From positions 186,001 to 250,000 of the forward strand of contig JAGTWJ010000002.1 in NCBI GenBank assembly GCA_020064725.1: a stretch of DNA of 64,000 nucleotides, read 5' to 3'. How positions within the stretch are numbered: the first letter of the stretch is position 1; each line of letters starts with the position of its first letter. The position numbers were made by a program, and so were the translations under genes. Source of the DNA: Drechslerella dactyloides (taxonomy: Eukaryota > Ascomycota > Orbiliomycetes > Orbiliales > Orbiliaceae). Below are positions 12,977 through 24,405 of the stretch, piece by piece. The notes under the pieces were generated by a model. That model was not told where the DNA came from. It worked only from the letters and a program-made list of their open reading frames with translations, and did no database searches.

Positions 12977-14312
12977 ATGGCCAGCGTACGTTCCAGTGTG
13001 CAAAATAGCCTATGAAAGAATACGCTCTCGCTAACGAGTACTCTTTATCTACCAGCACGGGATAACTCGCCGGCCGGTGTCCGCAGCCCAGTCCGCGAAG
13101 GCCCGCGAGCAGGAGCGACTCAAAGTCGAGCAATACAATGCCCTCGTCGCCGAAGTGCAGACTCTTGTATGCCTCTATCGCGGTGCCACGTATACCCAGG
13201 AAGGCAGCTAACTAACCGTAGACGATATACACGGCCTGGTAGCGCGCTTCAAACACGTACACGACCGCCACGCTCACCACATCCTCGACGCTACTCTCCC
13301 AAAACCCCGAGTTCAACACCATCTGGAACTACCGCCGGCGGATCCTGCTGCACCTTCTCTCTCCTATGTCCGCGGACGAGAAGCTAAAGCTGCTCATGTC
13401 CGAGCTCGAGTTCCTAATCCCGCTGCTGCAATCGTACCCGAAGTGCTACTGGATATGGAATTACCGTATCTTCCTACTGCAAACGTGCTCGGAGCAACTG
13501 GACGTCGCGACGGCGCTGCGAGTGTGGAAGGGGGAGATGAAGCTCGTGGATAAGATGCTCGGGAGGGATGCTCGCAATTTTCACGGGTGGGGCTACCGAC
13601 GGGGCGTGGTGAAGGAGATTGAACAGCTGCAGGGGAGGATAGGTGGTGAGAAGGAAGGTGAAGGCAGCGCTAGTCTTGTCGAGGAGGAATTTGCGTACAC
13701 GACGGCGATGTATCAGAAGAATTTGTCGAATTTCTCCGCGTGGCATAATCGGAGTAAGCTGATTCCGCGGCTGCTGGACGAGAGGAATGCGAACGTTGAA
13801 GAGCGGAGAACGTTTCTCGACGGCGGTACGTGACAAAAACTGCACCTTTATTACCGCTCGAGTGCTCTTCTTTTTGGTTCCAACAGCACTGACTGGCGAT
13901 GCAAACAGAGCTCGGGATCATGCAAGAGGCGCTGTTCACGGACCCTTACGACCAAAGTCTACAGCTCTACCACCATTGGCTCATCTCGGCCACATGCTCT
14001 CCCACATCATCTGCAGGCTCGCCAAGCGGTGAGATAGTCCTTCTGACACCAGAACAACAGCTGGATATCCTAACACGCACGTTGGCGTGGATGAAGGAGC
14101 TGCTGGACGAAGAGCCGGAGTGCCGGCTACTACTAGAGGAGTTGATTTTTGTCGGCAGCCTTACCAGAGGCGTTGCGGAGGCGAACAGTGGCGTGACCGC
14201 GGAGGTATCCGTGGATGAGGTCAAGGGCGATATGCAAGCGTGGCTGGACAAGCTGATCGTCGTGGATCCGATGCGAATGGGCAGGTGGCGGGAGCTGGCG
14301 GAGAGGCTGTGA
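12977..14312 (+). CDS. BET4: Geranylgeranyltransferase type-2 alpha subunit (Rab GGTase)
   Basis: Four exons (12977-12985, 13056-13166, 13243-13825, 13909-14312) give 368 residues, normal for the family. Exon 1 holds only three codons (Met-Ala-Ser). The prenyltransferase alpha repeats are visible as NPEFNTIWNYRRRIL, YPKCYWIWNYRIFLL, DARNFHGWGYRRGVV, NLSNFSAWHNRSKLI and DPYDQSLQLYHHWL. The acceptor of intron 2 is set at 13242: the nearer AG at 13221 would leave an in-frame stop. Family knowledge: with Bet2 and the escort protein it adds geranylgeranyl groups to Rab GTases for membrane traffic. Confidence 0.9.
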
Positions 14313-14829
14313 TATGCAACATGTATAAATATAAGTGGCACCCGACAGCGTAATCTAATTTCACTCGCATCCCCATCGCTTTTTACAATCTCGAGCTCAA
14401 TCGGAAGTTGCCAAGATTAAGACCCTGCATCGAGTCACCGGCATCCCCCCCAAAAAGATGGCCTCCAGGATCCCTTTTGTTGATCTTCATTATGAAAAGT
14501 AAAGCATTTCACATATATAACACAATAGGAACGGAGAACACACGTATAAGGCAAACGCGGGAGGGAAACACTACAAAAAAGAAACACCGTATATGCCCTA
14601 TAACAAGACGTGATGAGAGAGAACAAAGAATTGGATAGAATATCCGTCGGTGTACTAGGACCGATTAAGGCTTGTGAAAGCGGATGATAGTGATAAAGGT
14701 GTACATTATATATGACACGGGAGGGAGTAAGTAGCGGTCGTCGTAGGTCATGTTGGAGGTGTCGAGGATGGAAGAAGAGGTATCGGTAAGGGACAAGGAC
14801 GAAATCTACAAGAGAACAAGACAGGCGCT
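14313..14829. other. Convergent 3' region
   Basis: It lies between the BET4 stop and the RPS6 stop, which face each other. It should hold both 3' UTRs. No gene is seen. Confidence 0.5.
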
Positions 14830-15861
14830 TTACTTCCTCATCGAGCTTGCTCTTCTCTTGCGGATGTCGGCCTTCTTGGCCTTCTGTTCCTGAACACGCT
14901 TGGCGAGGAGGGCGGCGTACTCGCTCTGTGATATCGTTAGTGGATGTGAAGACAGAATATGAAGGGATGGGAAGAGTTCGTACAGCAGCCTCCTTCTGTG
15001 CCTCGGCACGTCTCCGCTTGAGCGCGATCCTGTGACGCTTCCTCTGCAGCGTCTGCGGGGTGACGAGACGCTGAATCTTGGGGGCCTTGGAGTAGGGCTT
15101 CTTGCCCTCGGCCTTGGGCTGGACCTCGCGGTGGATGACGAACTTGCGGACGTCGTCCTCCTTCGTCAGGCCGAAGAACTTGCGGATCTTGGACGCGCGC
15201 TTGGGACCCAGGCGCTTGGGGTGGGTGACGTCGGTGAGGCCGGGGATGTCGTTGTCGCCCTGCTTGACGACGACAAGCGACATGACGGCAAGGTCGGAGC
15301 CGACGATGCAGCCGCGGACGGACTTGCGCTTACGCTCGCCTGTGCGGCGGGGGCGGTAGCACGAGTGGCCCTTAGACAGCAGCAGGCGGACACGGGTCGG
15401 GTGCATGATGCCCTGCTTCATGGGGAAGCCCTGCTTGTCGTTGCCGCCGGTGATCTTGAAGATGTAGCCCTTGAACTCGTCGCCCATGCTGTCGCCGGAG
15501 ACTTCCTGGCCCATACGCTTCTCCATGAAGGCGCGGAGACGACGTTCATCGTCGATTTCGATCAGCTTCTGGGAGCCGTTGGCGGGGTATCTGTGGGTGA
15601 CTGATTGTTAGTCCGTCTGTGCATTGAATTCGTAGCTGAGCAGTCCGATGCAGCAAGTTGCCCCTCTTCTTTTCCATCTTTCAGTATGTCATTCCAACTC
15701 TTCCTAGTCGTAATGTTCAAGGATCCCGTCTTCGGTTTCTTCGTGATAGACACCCATTTTCCATATTTGAGACCCAGACCAGTGCTCGATATAATTTCCT
15801 CCCATCGGACGCGAATGCAGACGGAGACGGCGGGGACAACGTACGCAATGTTCAGCTTCAT
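14830..15861 (-). CDS. RPS6: 40S ribosomal protein S6
   Basis: Three exons on the minus strand (15861-15845, 15590-14984, 14925-14830) give 239 residues, the expected fungal length. The sequence is unmistakable: MKLNIAYPANGSQKL, KGYIFKITGGNDKQGFPMKQ, GHSCYRPRRTGERKRKSVRG and DVTHPKRLGPKRASKIRKFF. The tail RKRRASSMRK keeps the serine pair that S6-kinase/PKA-type kinases phosphorylate. Exon 1 is only 17 nt and is followed by a 254-nt intron, long for this window and typical of ribosomal protein genes with a first intron near the start codon. Confidence 0.97.
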
Positions 15862-16433
15862 GCTGGGCGGATGCTGCTAGGTCGATGACACGACGGAAGG
15901 GATAGTATCGGCAGGTGGAGGGTGATGATGTCGATTGGATGTCGAGATGTCGATGGTCGTCGTCGTGTGGTGTTGAAGCTGCTATCTGCGTGCTAGCAAA
16001 TTTCGAGGTGTTTTTGCCGGGGCTTGCTGGCTGCACAGACGTGACTGCGTTTCCGCATTCGGCGGCAGCCTCAAGGAGGAAGATTACATAATCGCGTTTG
16101 GTTAGGGCGTGTCAAACAGGCTGGCAAACACCTCACCCGCAACACCTCAACACTTCAACACTTCGTTGTCCTCTCGAGCTTCGGATACAAGCGCTGCTAT
16201 GAGGGTCTCTGGACTACCCGATCATAACTTATCTGCTGAGTTATTGCCCGAGTAGAGGCTATAGAAGTCTATCTGTGTACGCCGAATCAACAGCATCTAT
16301 GATGAATCTGTGACTTAAACAGTTACTGATCTCTCTGCGTCAAGGCATAAAATTGCTTGTTACCCATACAGTTCAAATCCAAAACCAACATACAGACATT
16401 TATATCGCCATGGACAGATAGCATACAGGAGCC
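15862..16433. other. Divergent promoter of RPS6 and JmjC gene
   Basis: The two genes start back to back here, so this ~570 bp should contain both promoters. There is a run of near-repeats ACACCTCA/ACACTTCA around 16129-16163. No gene is seen. Confidence 0.5.
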
Positions 16434-17869
16434 ATGACGGACAATCCCTCATCTCCCTCAGCTGCTCTACGGCAGCTCCTCATCAGCTATGCCGACGCCA
16501 ACTACCCTCCCACCCGGATCGAATACCTCCCCCACCCGCCCACGCCCCTCGAGTTCCTGCGCATCGTCTCGCGGAACCGGCCAGTGATAATCCAGAATGC
16601 AATGAACGACTGGCCAGCCATGGGTGGCGGGGACGGCGACAGAAAATGGACGGTGGAGTATCTCAAGCAGCGGATGGGAGAGACGGAGGTAGTCGTCGCA
16701 GAGACGCCGTTTGGGTAAATGAGCGTCTTCTGGGACTTGTGCAAAGAGGGTCAGGCATGGGCTAATTGGCGATTTGGGAAATGCAACAGCAACGCAGACT
16801 CAATAGTTGAACAGGATGGCGTTGAATATTTCGGTACGGTGTCTCTATCTGCTTCACGATGATGTATACCAGATGAAGATGCCACTGCGAGACCAGATGC
16901 TACCCTGCCAGGCAATCTGAGTATGTTTGCGGTATATAGATGGGCTTACTTCTCTGATACGTGTGCTCTCTAGTGAAGCCCTACACCACGTCGCACCCCT
17001 TCACCCCCTTCATAAACGACTTAATATCCACGAATAACGTAGCTCATCCTCCCTCCGTACTCTACGCACAATCACAAGACTCAAATCTTACCCACGAGTA
17101 CACAGCTCTCGCGCCAGACGTCCCGCCTACAATCCCCTGGGCATCCATAGCGCTAGACCAGCCGGTTCCCGACGCTCTAAATCTGTGGATCGGAAACCAC
17201 CACAGCGTCAGCAGCCTGCACAAGGACCCATACCAAAACCTCTACGGTGTCGTCCTCGGCACCAAGATATTCACACTAATAAACCCATTCGGTGTCGCTG
17301 CCGCTCAAGAGAAGAATGTGGTCAATGCCACCTACCAGAGACATGGGGATAACAACTATGTCGTCACGGAAGACCAGATACCTGCCTCGGGTACGCACGG
17401 CGCCCTCGAGTCAACGATTACTTGGCCGTCTAGTGACCTGGCACAGTACTTTCTCCTATCCGAAGAAGAAAAAATTGCCGGAGGGGAAAAAGTCGGTGAG
17501 GGTGATCCGCTTGGGTGGATCAAACTTTCTAACCCCACGAGAGTCGAGCTCCGGGCAGGAGAAATGCTCTATCTCCCGGCCTTATGGTATCACCAAGTCG
17601 CGCAGCGAGTAGACGAGACGGAGGGTGTCTGCGTCGCGGTAAATTATTGGTGCGTATAAGCTATAATTTCCGTAGCTCAAATATTTCATGCGATGCTCAT
17701 AATGTTGTGTAGGTACGATATGGATTTTTCTGGGCCATTCGTGTCGGCAGCGAGCTTTGTGAGAAGTATAACACAGTTAGTCCTCAAATCAGAAGCGGAA
17801 GAAAACTCCCGGCGTCCAAACGATGACGCTGCTGCTAGCATGAGTCAAAGTTCGATGCAGAGCTTCTGA
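16434..17869 (+). CDS. JMJD7-like JmjC-domain hydroxylase
   Basis: Five exons (16434-16714, 16790-16833, 16873-16920, 16974-17649, 17713-17869) give about 401 residues. The cupin core matches animal JMJD7: SRNRPVIIQNAMNDWP near the start, SLHKDPYQNLYGVVLGTK with the metal-binding HxD, then GEMLYLPALWYHQV with the distal His and VAVNYWYDMDF at the end. Fe(II) and 2-oxoglutarate binding is expected. Family knowledge: JMJD7 hydroxylates a lysine in DRG GTPases; whether this holds in fungi is inference. The second intron is only 39 nt; an acceptor six bases later (16878) would also keep frame. Confidence 0.85.
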
Positions 17870-18123
17870 GTATACTTTGTACTATAGCCTAGTTGATACT
17901 TTGCTTAGCATGGATAGAACAATGTTACTTTAACATTCACTCGATTTTGCTACAAATGCACTGCGTATTCGTTTCTAAAGATTTTTATTGATACGGCCCT
18001 ATGCGCTAACGTACATTATGATAATCCCACAGGTTCAACGATCCCGAAACTCCGCACATGTTAATCATCTATCAATAACTCCCACAAGATGAGATCCCAG
18101 AGGAAAAGAAAACCGAAAACTGA

Positions 18124-18612
18124 TCAGAAGTTCTGCAAGATCTCGCGGACGGCGCCCCTGACACCACCGATCTCGTAGACCCACTGCTCGTTCCACGAGG
18201 AGCCGTCGAAAACAATAGTGTCCTCCATCTCACGCTTCCATTCGAGGTAGCGGGCGACAAAGCGCGGCTCCATGCCGACTCCGTCGATGAGACAGCGTCC
18301 GATTTTACCAGAATCATAAACGTTGATGAAACTCTCGTACGCGGAGGGTTTCATCGCCTTCTGAATGATGAGGTTGTCAAAGTTGACTGGCTTCTCGCCT
18401 GGCTCCGTTTCCACGATCGGGGAAGAGCGGAGAAGGTGTCTGGCCGAAAAGATATGGCGGATGCGAGGGGTAAAATGGAGAACCAGGAAGGTTTCCTCTT
18501 CGGCGGTGAGGCCGGTGAACTTGTTCTTGCCCCCGATGATGCCGACTGCCGTAGCCAGTCTTCTGAAGGTGCCGCGGAGGCGGTAGAAGATTTTAATGCC
18601 GAGAGTAGCCAT
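18124..18612 (-). CDS. Uncharacterised 162-residue protein
   Basis: A single exon encodes a basic N-terminus (IKIFYRLRGTFRRLATAVG) followed by a mixed, apparently globular part with LTAEEETFLVLHFTPRIRHI and a C-terminus WNEQWVYEIGGVRGAVREIL. I do not recognise the family. Coding status is likely because composition is protein-like throughout and the start ATG has a purine context. It has no signal peptide or membrane segment. It could be a lineage-specific gene. Confidence 0.6.
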   Translation of the reverse strand: MATLGIKIFYRLRGTFRRLATAVGIIGGKNKFTGLTAEEETFLVLHFTPRIRHIFSARHLLRSSPIVETEPGEKPVNFDNLIIQKAMKPSAYESFINVYDSGKIGRCLIDGVGMEPRFVARYLEWKREMEDTIVFDGSSWNEQWVYEIGGVRGAVREILQNF

Positions 18613-19645
18613 GGTGATATGTATAGTTCTTGAGATAACTTGTTTCTTTGCTCAAAGACTTGTCCGGTATTTGGCTGAACGAATGACAGAATAAAAGAAT
18701 GAACGTATAGAATGAAGCTTTCGAAAGAGTGTGATGGTAGAAGCGAATAAATTGAACGCCTATTCAGTGAGCTACCGTTGGAATTTTTTTACCGAAGGAA
18801 GGCAGGACCAGCAAAAGTGCGGGCGGGGGGCCATTTTATATATTATCAGATGAGGCTATTAGTAAGGCGATATCGATGACCTGTTCAGATAAATATGAGT
18901 CTATGGACTATATGGCGATGTATGCCTGAGTGGCCATGCATGGATTGAGCTCATGCACGTGCACGTGCGGGGTGGTTGATATATATTGTGCTCAGCTACC
19001 GATATCGTAGACAAATCGTCGGATGGCTCAATAGGCGTGCGAAGAGAGTAATTGCAATTAAGCGACATGCGCGCGAATTAATATGAGGGCGGAGCAGGAG
19101 CATGCTAACTCGCAGCAGCCTTTGGCACTTGAATGAATCGCTTTGATTCTTTGTGATATGGTGTCATCGGATCCTCGTGTGAGGGTAACGAAGCGAAGGC
19201 CACGGAGGCCGTTAATTATTCATCGAGGCAGCAGACGCCAAATGTGAGCTATAATTAATTTGCATACAGCATAGACGATAACTAGCTACAGCGCTATAGA
19301 GGTCTAAGGAAGTACACTACGTGGGTCTAGCTTCTGGTTTATGAGTAGACTAGAACACCAAAATCATTCCTGTATGAACTTGGCATGTCTGTTGATAAAC
19401 CAAGCGTTTAACATGTCATTCTCTTCGCCTCAGGCCCTATTTGCATCCAGCTCTTAGACAGTGACTGGTATCCAATAAATAAATGATTCCGAACTCCTAG
19501 AAAAACGACGCTTCCGGTCGTCCCTGATCCTCATCTGCAGTCACCACACAGTAGAAGCGGATAAGTCCAACGGGGAAACTGAACGAGGTGACAGAGGAAC
19601 TGGTGCTTCCTTGTCCTCGCCACGGCCGGCTAAAAACTCACCATA
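18613..19645. other. Intergenic, no supported gene
   Basis: About 1 kb of mixed AT-rich sequence upstream of the orphan gene and downstream of the PRPP synthetase stop. It contains a short self-complementary patch TGCACGTGCACGTGC near 18954. No gene is seen. Confidence 0.45.
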
Positions 19646-20854
19646 CTACGATGGAGTGTGGCTGAACAAGAACGACACAGACTCTCCGTTGTGTGTTCTC
19701 CGACATGCTTCCGCCAGCTGATGACGACCCAAGTTAGCTTTTGTCCAACCCTCAAGTCCTACCATCCGGACATTTCTAGCTTAACTTACCGTTGGCGCAA
19801 TGTCAATAGTGTCAAGTTTGGGACACATCTTCTTCTTCTCCTCATGTGGCACTGTATTCGTAACCACAACCTTCGTCAACTTGCTCCCGTTGATGCTTTC
19901 GATCGCCTTCCCGCTCAGAATCCCGTGCGTGACGATCGCCACGACGCACTGTGCGCCGTTCGCAATGAGCGTATCGGCGGCCTTCACCAGTGTGCCGCAG
20001 GTATCCGCCATATCGTCGACGAGAATCGCTGTCTTATCCTTGACGTCACCGACCAGCGTCATCCGCGAGACTTCGTTGGGCTTAGTGCGTTCCTTGTGGA
20101 TAAGTGCGAAGGGGAGGTCTAGCCGGTCCGCGATCGCGGTCGCTCGCTTGGCGCCGCCAGCGTCGGGGGATACGATAACGGCGTTTTGGACGTCAAAGTT
20201 CTCGCGAATGTAGTGTAGGACCGACGGTTCGGCGTAGAGGCTGCTCGCTCGATAGATTGCCTGTTAGCAAGGATCGTGACCCAGAGCGCCTGCTGCGCGA
20301 AATAGATTGCCTAGCGGTACCGAACGTACTTGTCAACGGGCACGTTGAAGAACCCCTGGATCTGGCTGGCGTGCAGGTCCATCGTGATGACGTGGTTGCA
20401 CCCGGCGGTCTGCAGCATGTTGGCCACAAGCTTCGCACTGATCGGCGCGCGGGACTTATCCTTCTTGTCCTGTCTGGCGTATGGGAAGTTCGGGATGACG
20501 GCTGTGATGCGCCGCGCCGAGGCGGTCTTGCAGGCATTGATCATGATGAGGAGCTCCATCAGGCCGTCGTTGATCTCGCCGGGCGCGGTGGACTGGAGGA
20601 TGAAGACGTCTTCATCGCGAACGGACTCGCCGATGGTCACGGAGGTTTCCTGGTTGGAGTACTGCAGCACCATAATCTTGGTGAGCTCAATCCCAAGCCT
20701 AGGCAGTTGCCGCGAGACATGGTGTTAGCATTTGGCCATCGTGCGAATATTCGGGGTGCTAAGCAAGTTTGCGCGGGTAGTACCTTTGGGCGACCAGGCT
20801 CGCCAGCTCCGGGTGGCTGTTGCCTGTCAACAGCTTGATCGAATTGGTGGCCAT
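19646..20854 (-). CDS. PRS: Ribose-phosphate pyrophosphokinase (PRPP synthetase)
   Basis: Four exons on the minus strand (20854-20784, 20698-20330, 20240-19790, 19717-19646) give 320 residues, the standard size. The start MATNSIKLLTGNSHPELA is canonical. Visible motifs are the ATP loop FPYARQDKKDKSRAPISAK, the DLHASQIQGFF stretch, VSPDAGGAKRATAIADRL and the PRPP loop ILVDDMADTCGTL. The enzyme makes PRPP from ribose 5-phosphate and ATP for nucleotide, His and Trp synthesis. It lacks the long insertion seen in Prs1/Prs5-type subunits, so it should be a catalytic Prs2/3/4-type chain. The last exon codes only 23 residues. Confidence 0.95.
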
Positions 20855-21333
20855 GATGTCCCTGGAGCGAAGAAGGACGGCAGCCGAGGAGTTATCGAAT
20901 CAGCGACCGGGCGGCTCGGAGGTTCTGCTGTCTGCCTGCGAAGAGAGGGGCTCCCCTTCGGATGATGGTTCGGTGAATGCTATCATGGGGAAGATGACAG
21001 AGGACTTTGTCACGGCGGCGAGCCGAATTTTCTTTAAACCCTTCGGCTGTTGCATTTTGGCGGGGTTTCCTCTTTCGGCGACTGTCCAACCATCGGCCAT
21101 TCATGGTACTGCTGGCTTTCTGCACCAACAACAATGCAAGAGGCTGCCTGGGATTCTACGACATTTTTCACGAATAGAGCTGCAGTCAAACAGACCGAAG
21201 CTACGCGATTGAATGAAAGATGGGCGTGAATTTTCAATCTTCAGCTTGTGACCTAACAGCGTCGACAGGTTTGTACTATTTGACAGGGTCCAATTAAAGA
21301 TATAGATGATTCCGAAACCAAGACAAAGACAGC
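20855..21333. other. Intergenic, PRS promoter side
   Basis: About 480 bp between the PRPP synthetase start and the 3' end of the repeat membrane protein. It should hold the PRS promoter. No gene is seen. Confidence 0.45.
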
Positions 21334-22504
21334 CTAGCTCTGCTGCTGTTGCTGCTGCTTCTCTTTGGCCTTCTCGAGAACAAAAGCGTTCAGATCTTTC
21401 GTCGCAATGGTCCTTGATTCGTCGTCGCTTACGTAGGAGCCCTGGCCTGTCGAGTTCCATTCTGTGGCGGTAATTTTAGCCAGAGTGTTTAGGGCTTCAA
21501 AGGAATTAGCGTCCGTCTCCTTCGTAATTTTTTCGGGGAGCGGTTTCCACATTACGTTGTTATTTTGGGATCCGCTGGCCGCCGGGCCATCGGCTGGTTT
21601 GGCGTCAGCGGACCCGTCGCCGGCAGGCCCAGCCGGCTTGTTACCGGCCGCCGGGCCATCGGCTGGTTTGGCGTCAGCGGGCTTGTTACTGGCAGGCTCA
21701 GCCGTCTTGTCACCGGCCGCCGGGCTATCAGCTGGTTTCGCGTCAGCGGGCTTGTCACTGGCAGGCCCAGCCGTCTTGTCACCGGCCGCCGGGCCATCGG
21801 TTGGTTTGGCGTCAGCGGGCTTGTCACCGGCAGACTTAGCGGGCTTATCACCGGCCGCCGGGCCATCGGCTGATTTGTCACCAGCAGGGTTGTTGCCAGC
21901 GGGCTTGTTGTCAGTGTCCTTAGATATTGGCTTCGAATCGGGCGGAGGAGCAGAGGATGAGCTGTCACTACTGCTGTCCGCTGGCGCAATGGCCGGAGGA
22001 GGCGCTGGTCCCACGATAGCTCTGGGGGCAGGAGGTCCAGCAAGAAGAATATTGTTTGTAACTGGTAGTGGCGCTGGGACAGGGGGCAGAGCGGTGGCGG
22101 GGTCCGCGGCCAATACTGCAGCGGCAGCAGCGGGAGCGATTTGGGCCGCAACTGGAGCCAAAGCCGCAGCAGCTGGGGCAACGACAGCTGGAGCCGCTGC
22201 CAGACTCATACCGGTGAGCGCGGTCTGCAAGCCCTCAATCTTAGAGTTGAATGTTCGCCATGCGCCCACTGATGATAGCGTTAGCATGCATAGATTGCTT
22301 AGGTCAACCAGCGAGGGAGCGGATCTTACCGCCAGAGCTGAGCAGGTACCAAACTGTGAGTCCGGTACCAGCAGTGAAAACGAAGAGGCCGAGAGCGATC
22401 GAAGTGACTAAGAACGTCAATAGTGGGGCCCAGATGAGAATTGCCCACGAGTCGAGGCCATAGCCATAATCGCCGCAGCCTGCAGCACCGCAAAATCCCG
22501 TCAT
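21334..22504 (-). CDS. Membrane protein with shared head exon and KPADAKPADGPAA repeats
   Basis: Two exons on the minus strand (22504-22330, 22268-21334) give 369 residues. Exon 1 has 58 codons plus one base: a Gly/Cys-rich start (MTGFCGAAGCGDYGYG), then a strong hydrophobic segment (about residues 20-55). After the junction comes GVGAWRTFNSKIEGLQ, then Ala/Pro-rich linkers, then four copies of a 23-residue Pro/Ala/Asp/Lys repeat at about 21579-21866, a polar C-terminal part (WKPLPEKITKETDANSFEAL) and a final Gln run. The head exon matches in length, phase and TM-end residues the gene at 25248. I know no family for it. A membrane-anchored stalk is inferred. Confidence 0.75.
21579..21866 (-). 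repeat. 69-bp coding minisatellite, about four units
   Basis: The 11-mer GGCGTCAGCGG (one copy with a mismatch) recurs at 21601, 21670, 21739 and 21808, exactly 69 bp apart. Each unit codes 23 residues of the pattern (G/S)DKPADAKPADGPAA plus GDKTAGPA. The units differ by a few substitutions but not in length, so frame is kept. Confidence 0.85.
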
Positions 22505-23846
22505 TTTGCAGTTTCTTGTAACAAGATGTTTATCTTTTGGAGGTTGCTGGCTCGGGTTGTTAGCCCATCAAGCGACACATATGCTTGTATGGTGGCAGCA
22601 ACTTACCAAGCTTGAATTCAACAGGTACCTATATATGATGTCGTAAAGTAGGGCTCGGACAAAAAGTTGACGTCTTAAGAATCAACATCGAGGGCTCGTA
22701 GAATATGTTTATATAGTGAGGCGAAACACTTCTTCATAAACCAGCCCATGTTAGATGTTGCCATTCAATCAATAGTGGGCCACCAGGTAGATCATTCGCA
22801 CGTGTAATATTCAAGCCACCATTATGGACCTGGATATTATCCATGATGGTCTGGATGCAATGTTGATTACAGATGGACCGAGGCATGAAGAACATTGGGA
22901 GTAAAAGCCCACAGGGCTCCACTAGGTAGAACTATCAGACCAGAAGTGCCCACGCCGTGTTTTCTAGGGTAGTAAAAACAATAAGCATATAGCGCACCCC
23001 ACACCAAAAGCATTTATAAAATGAGTAGAACCTACAAGGTATTAGAGTATCAGGCTTTCTGGATAGGCACGCCACGCAGTTGAAACCGGTGAACCTCATA
23101 TCGCGTGTCGCAAGGAACTCCAACGTAACGACACCCACTTGCAACGATGCCGCCTCGGTGAGAGGTGAGCTAACTGGGCCCACATGCTCAGGCGCCATCC
23201 GGATCGGCGGCTAATGTAGCATGTAGTTACCCGCAATCGCAGTCGGGTAGAATACGTGTGATCCAGCAGTTGTATTGGAGGCAAAAATTCTCGAATCGGA
23301 GAACAGCTATACAGAAGGCATTCAGGCCATCTGGATGTATGCCAGCCTCCAATTTGGTATTGGTTCTACGCACAGCCGTCCTAAAGGTCAGCGTAAAACG
23401 TCTCAATGGCAATTTCAGGGCCTCCACTATTGCTACCCTCGCTCGCTTAGTGGCAATATATCTGAGATCCCATAAGATCCACATTCTTCTTGAATCACCT
23501 TCGTAAACGGAGAGTATATTGTAGTACCCGAGTGTATACGTAAGTAAATATGTGTAGAGATGTAAGTATCTGAGTATTTACATGGATCATTTGTCGCAGT
23601 CGCTGCTGAACCACACCAAGACTTAGTAGACATGTCAAAGTAGACAAAGGCGGGTACGATCACATACGTAAACTCAGTAGATCCAATGAAGGCGATGCAT
23701 TCATGTTTGCCTCTCAGCAGCCTTTCGTCCCGTTTCATGAACCCCACATCATGACGTCGGAGCCCAGCCTTTTCGCACATTTCTCACGCAGGCGTGAAAC
23801 TCTAGACCAAGAAAACGGCAACAGTAGCGTAAGAATTGAGGCTCCA
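22505..23846. other. Intergenic, no supported gene
   Basis: About 1.3 kb upstream of the repeat membrane protein. Several short ORFs on the minus strand (for example 22935-23198 and 23227-23484) lack start context and recognisable features. It may hold the promoter of the repeat protein. Confidence 0.4.
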
Positions 23847-24405
23847 TCACCGAGAATCAGCCGGCTTCGGCGAGGTGGCTGCCTTATCAGCATTCGCTGG
23901 TCCCCTTGTGATGATCCGGCTCGAGCTGAGACTGTCGATTTTGGTCCACATCCATTCCCGTATCTTCCCAATGTTGGATTAGTTAATCGTCAGTTCATAC
24001 ACCTCTTTGATGGAAGTTAAACGGTATCAATCCTGCGGGCAGCCACATACAGGTCCAAAGGGATGGTTCATTTTCCAGTCCATGAACAGTATCATGTACG
24101 CAGGCAAGGCTTAATAGCTCAATTTTAAAGTCAGCTCCATCGTATCGGGCAAAAATTCCACAGTTTCCAGAGGCCTCCGCACCTGTAACAGTCAATATCT
24201 GCAGAATCCCTGTGAATTTCATCCACGCAGCGGGATGGCCCCTGCGCAGCCGCCTCCTGTACTTCCGTTCCAGACGATACTTGTCGCTATCACTCATCTT
24301 GGAAAAATCGGGTGGCCATGGCCGCTTCGCCTTGACCTCACGCAGAATTGGCGAGGACTCCGCTGCTGAGGTTCCAGCAATAGGCTGCGGATGCGAATCG
24401 GCCAT
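23847..24405 (-). CDS. Small single-pass membrane protein, three exons
   Basis: Exons 24405-24183, 24109-24051 and 23963-23847 on the minus strand give 132 residues. The frame was found by joining WMKFTGILQILTVT to a short middle exon ending YMILFMDWKMNHPFGP and then to IREWMWTKIDSLSSS; each junction has a GT donor and AG acceptor and keeps phase. The order is: disordered N-terminus, a basic amphipathic block (WPPDFSKMSDSDKYRLERKY followed by RRRLRRG), one membrane segment at about residues 68-85, an aromatic IREWMW stretch and a polar tail. It resembles a short conserved fungal protein of unknown role (from memory, unnamed). The basic-plus-TM layout would suit an organelle membrane. Confidence 0.65.

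Noticed and set aside
15032..15604. 190-residue plus-strand ORF
   Set aside because: It is the antisense shadow of RPS6, whose protein is certain.
21464..22411. 315-residue plus-strand ORF with Gly/Ala/Leu repeats
   Set aside because: It is antisense to the repeat membrane protein; the repeats are GC-rich and leave all frames open. The minus frame has the intron-joined head exon.
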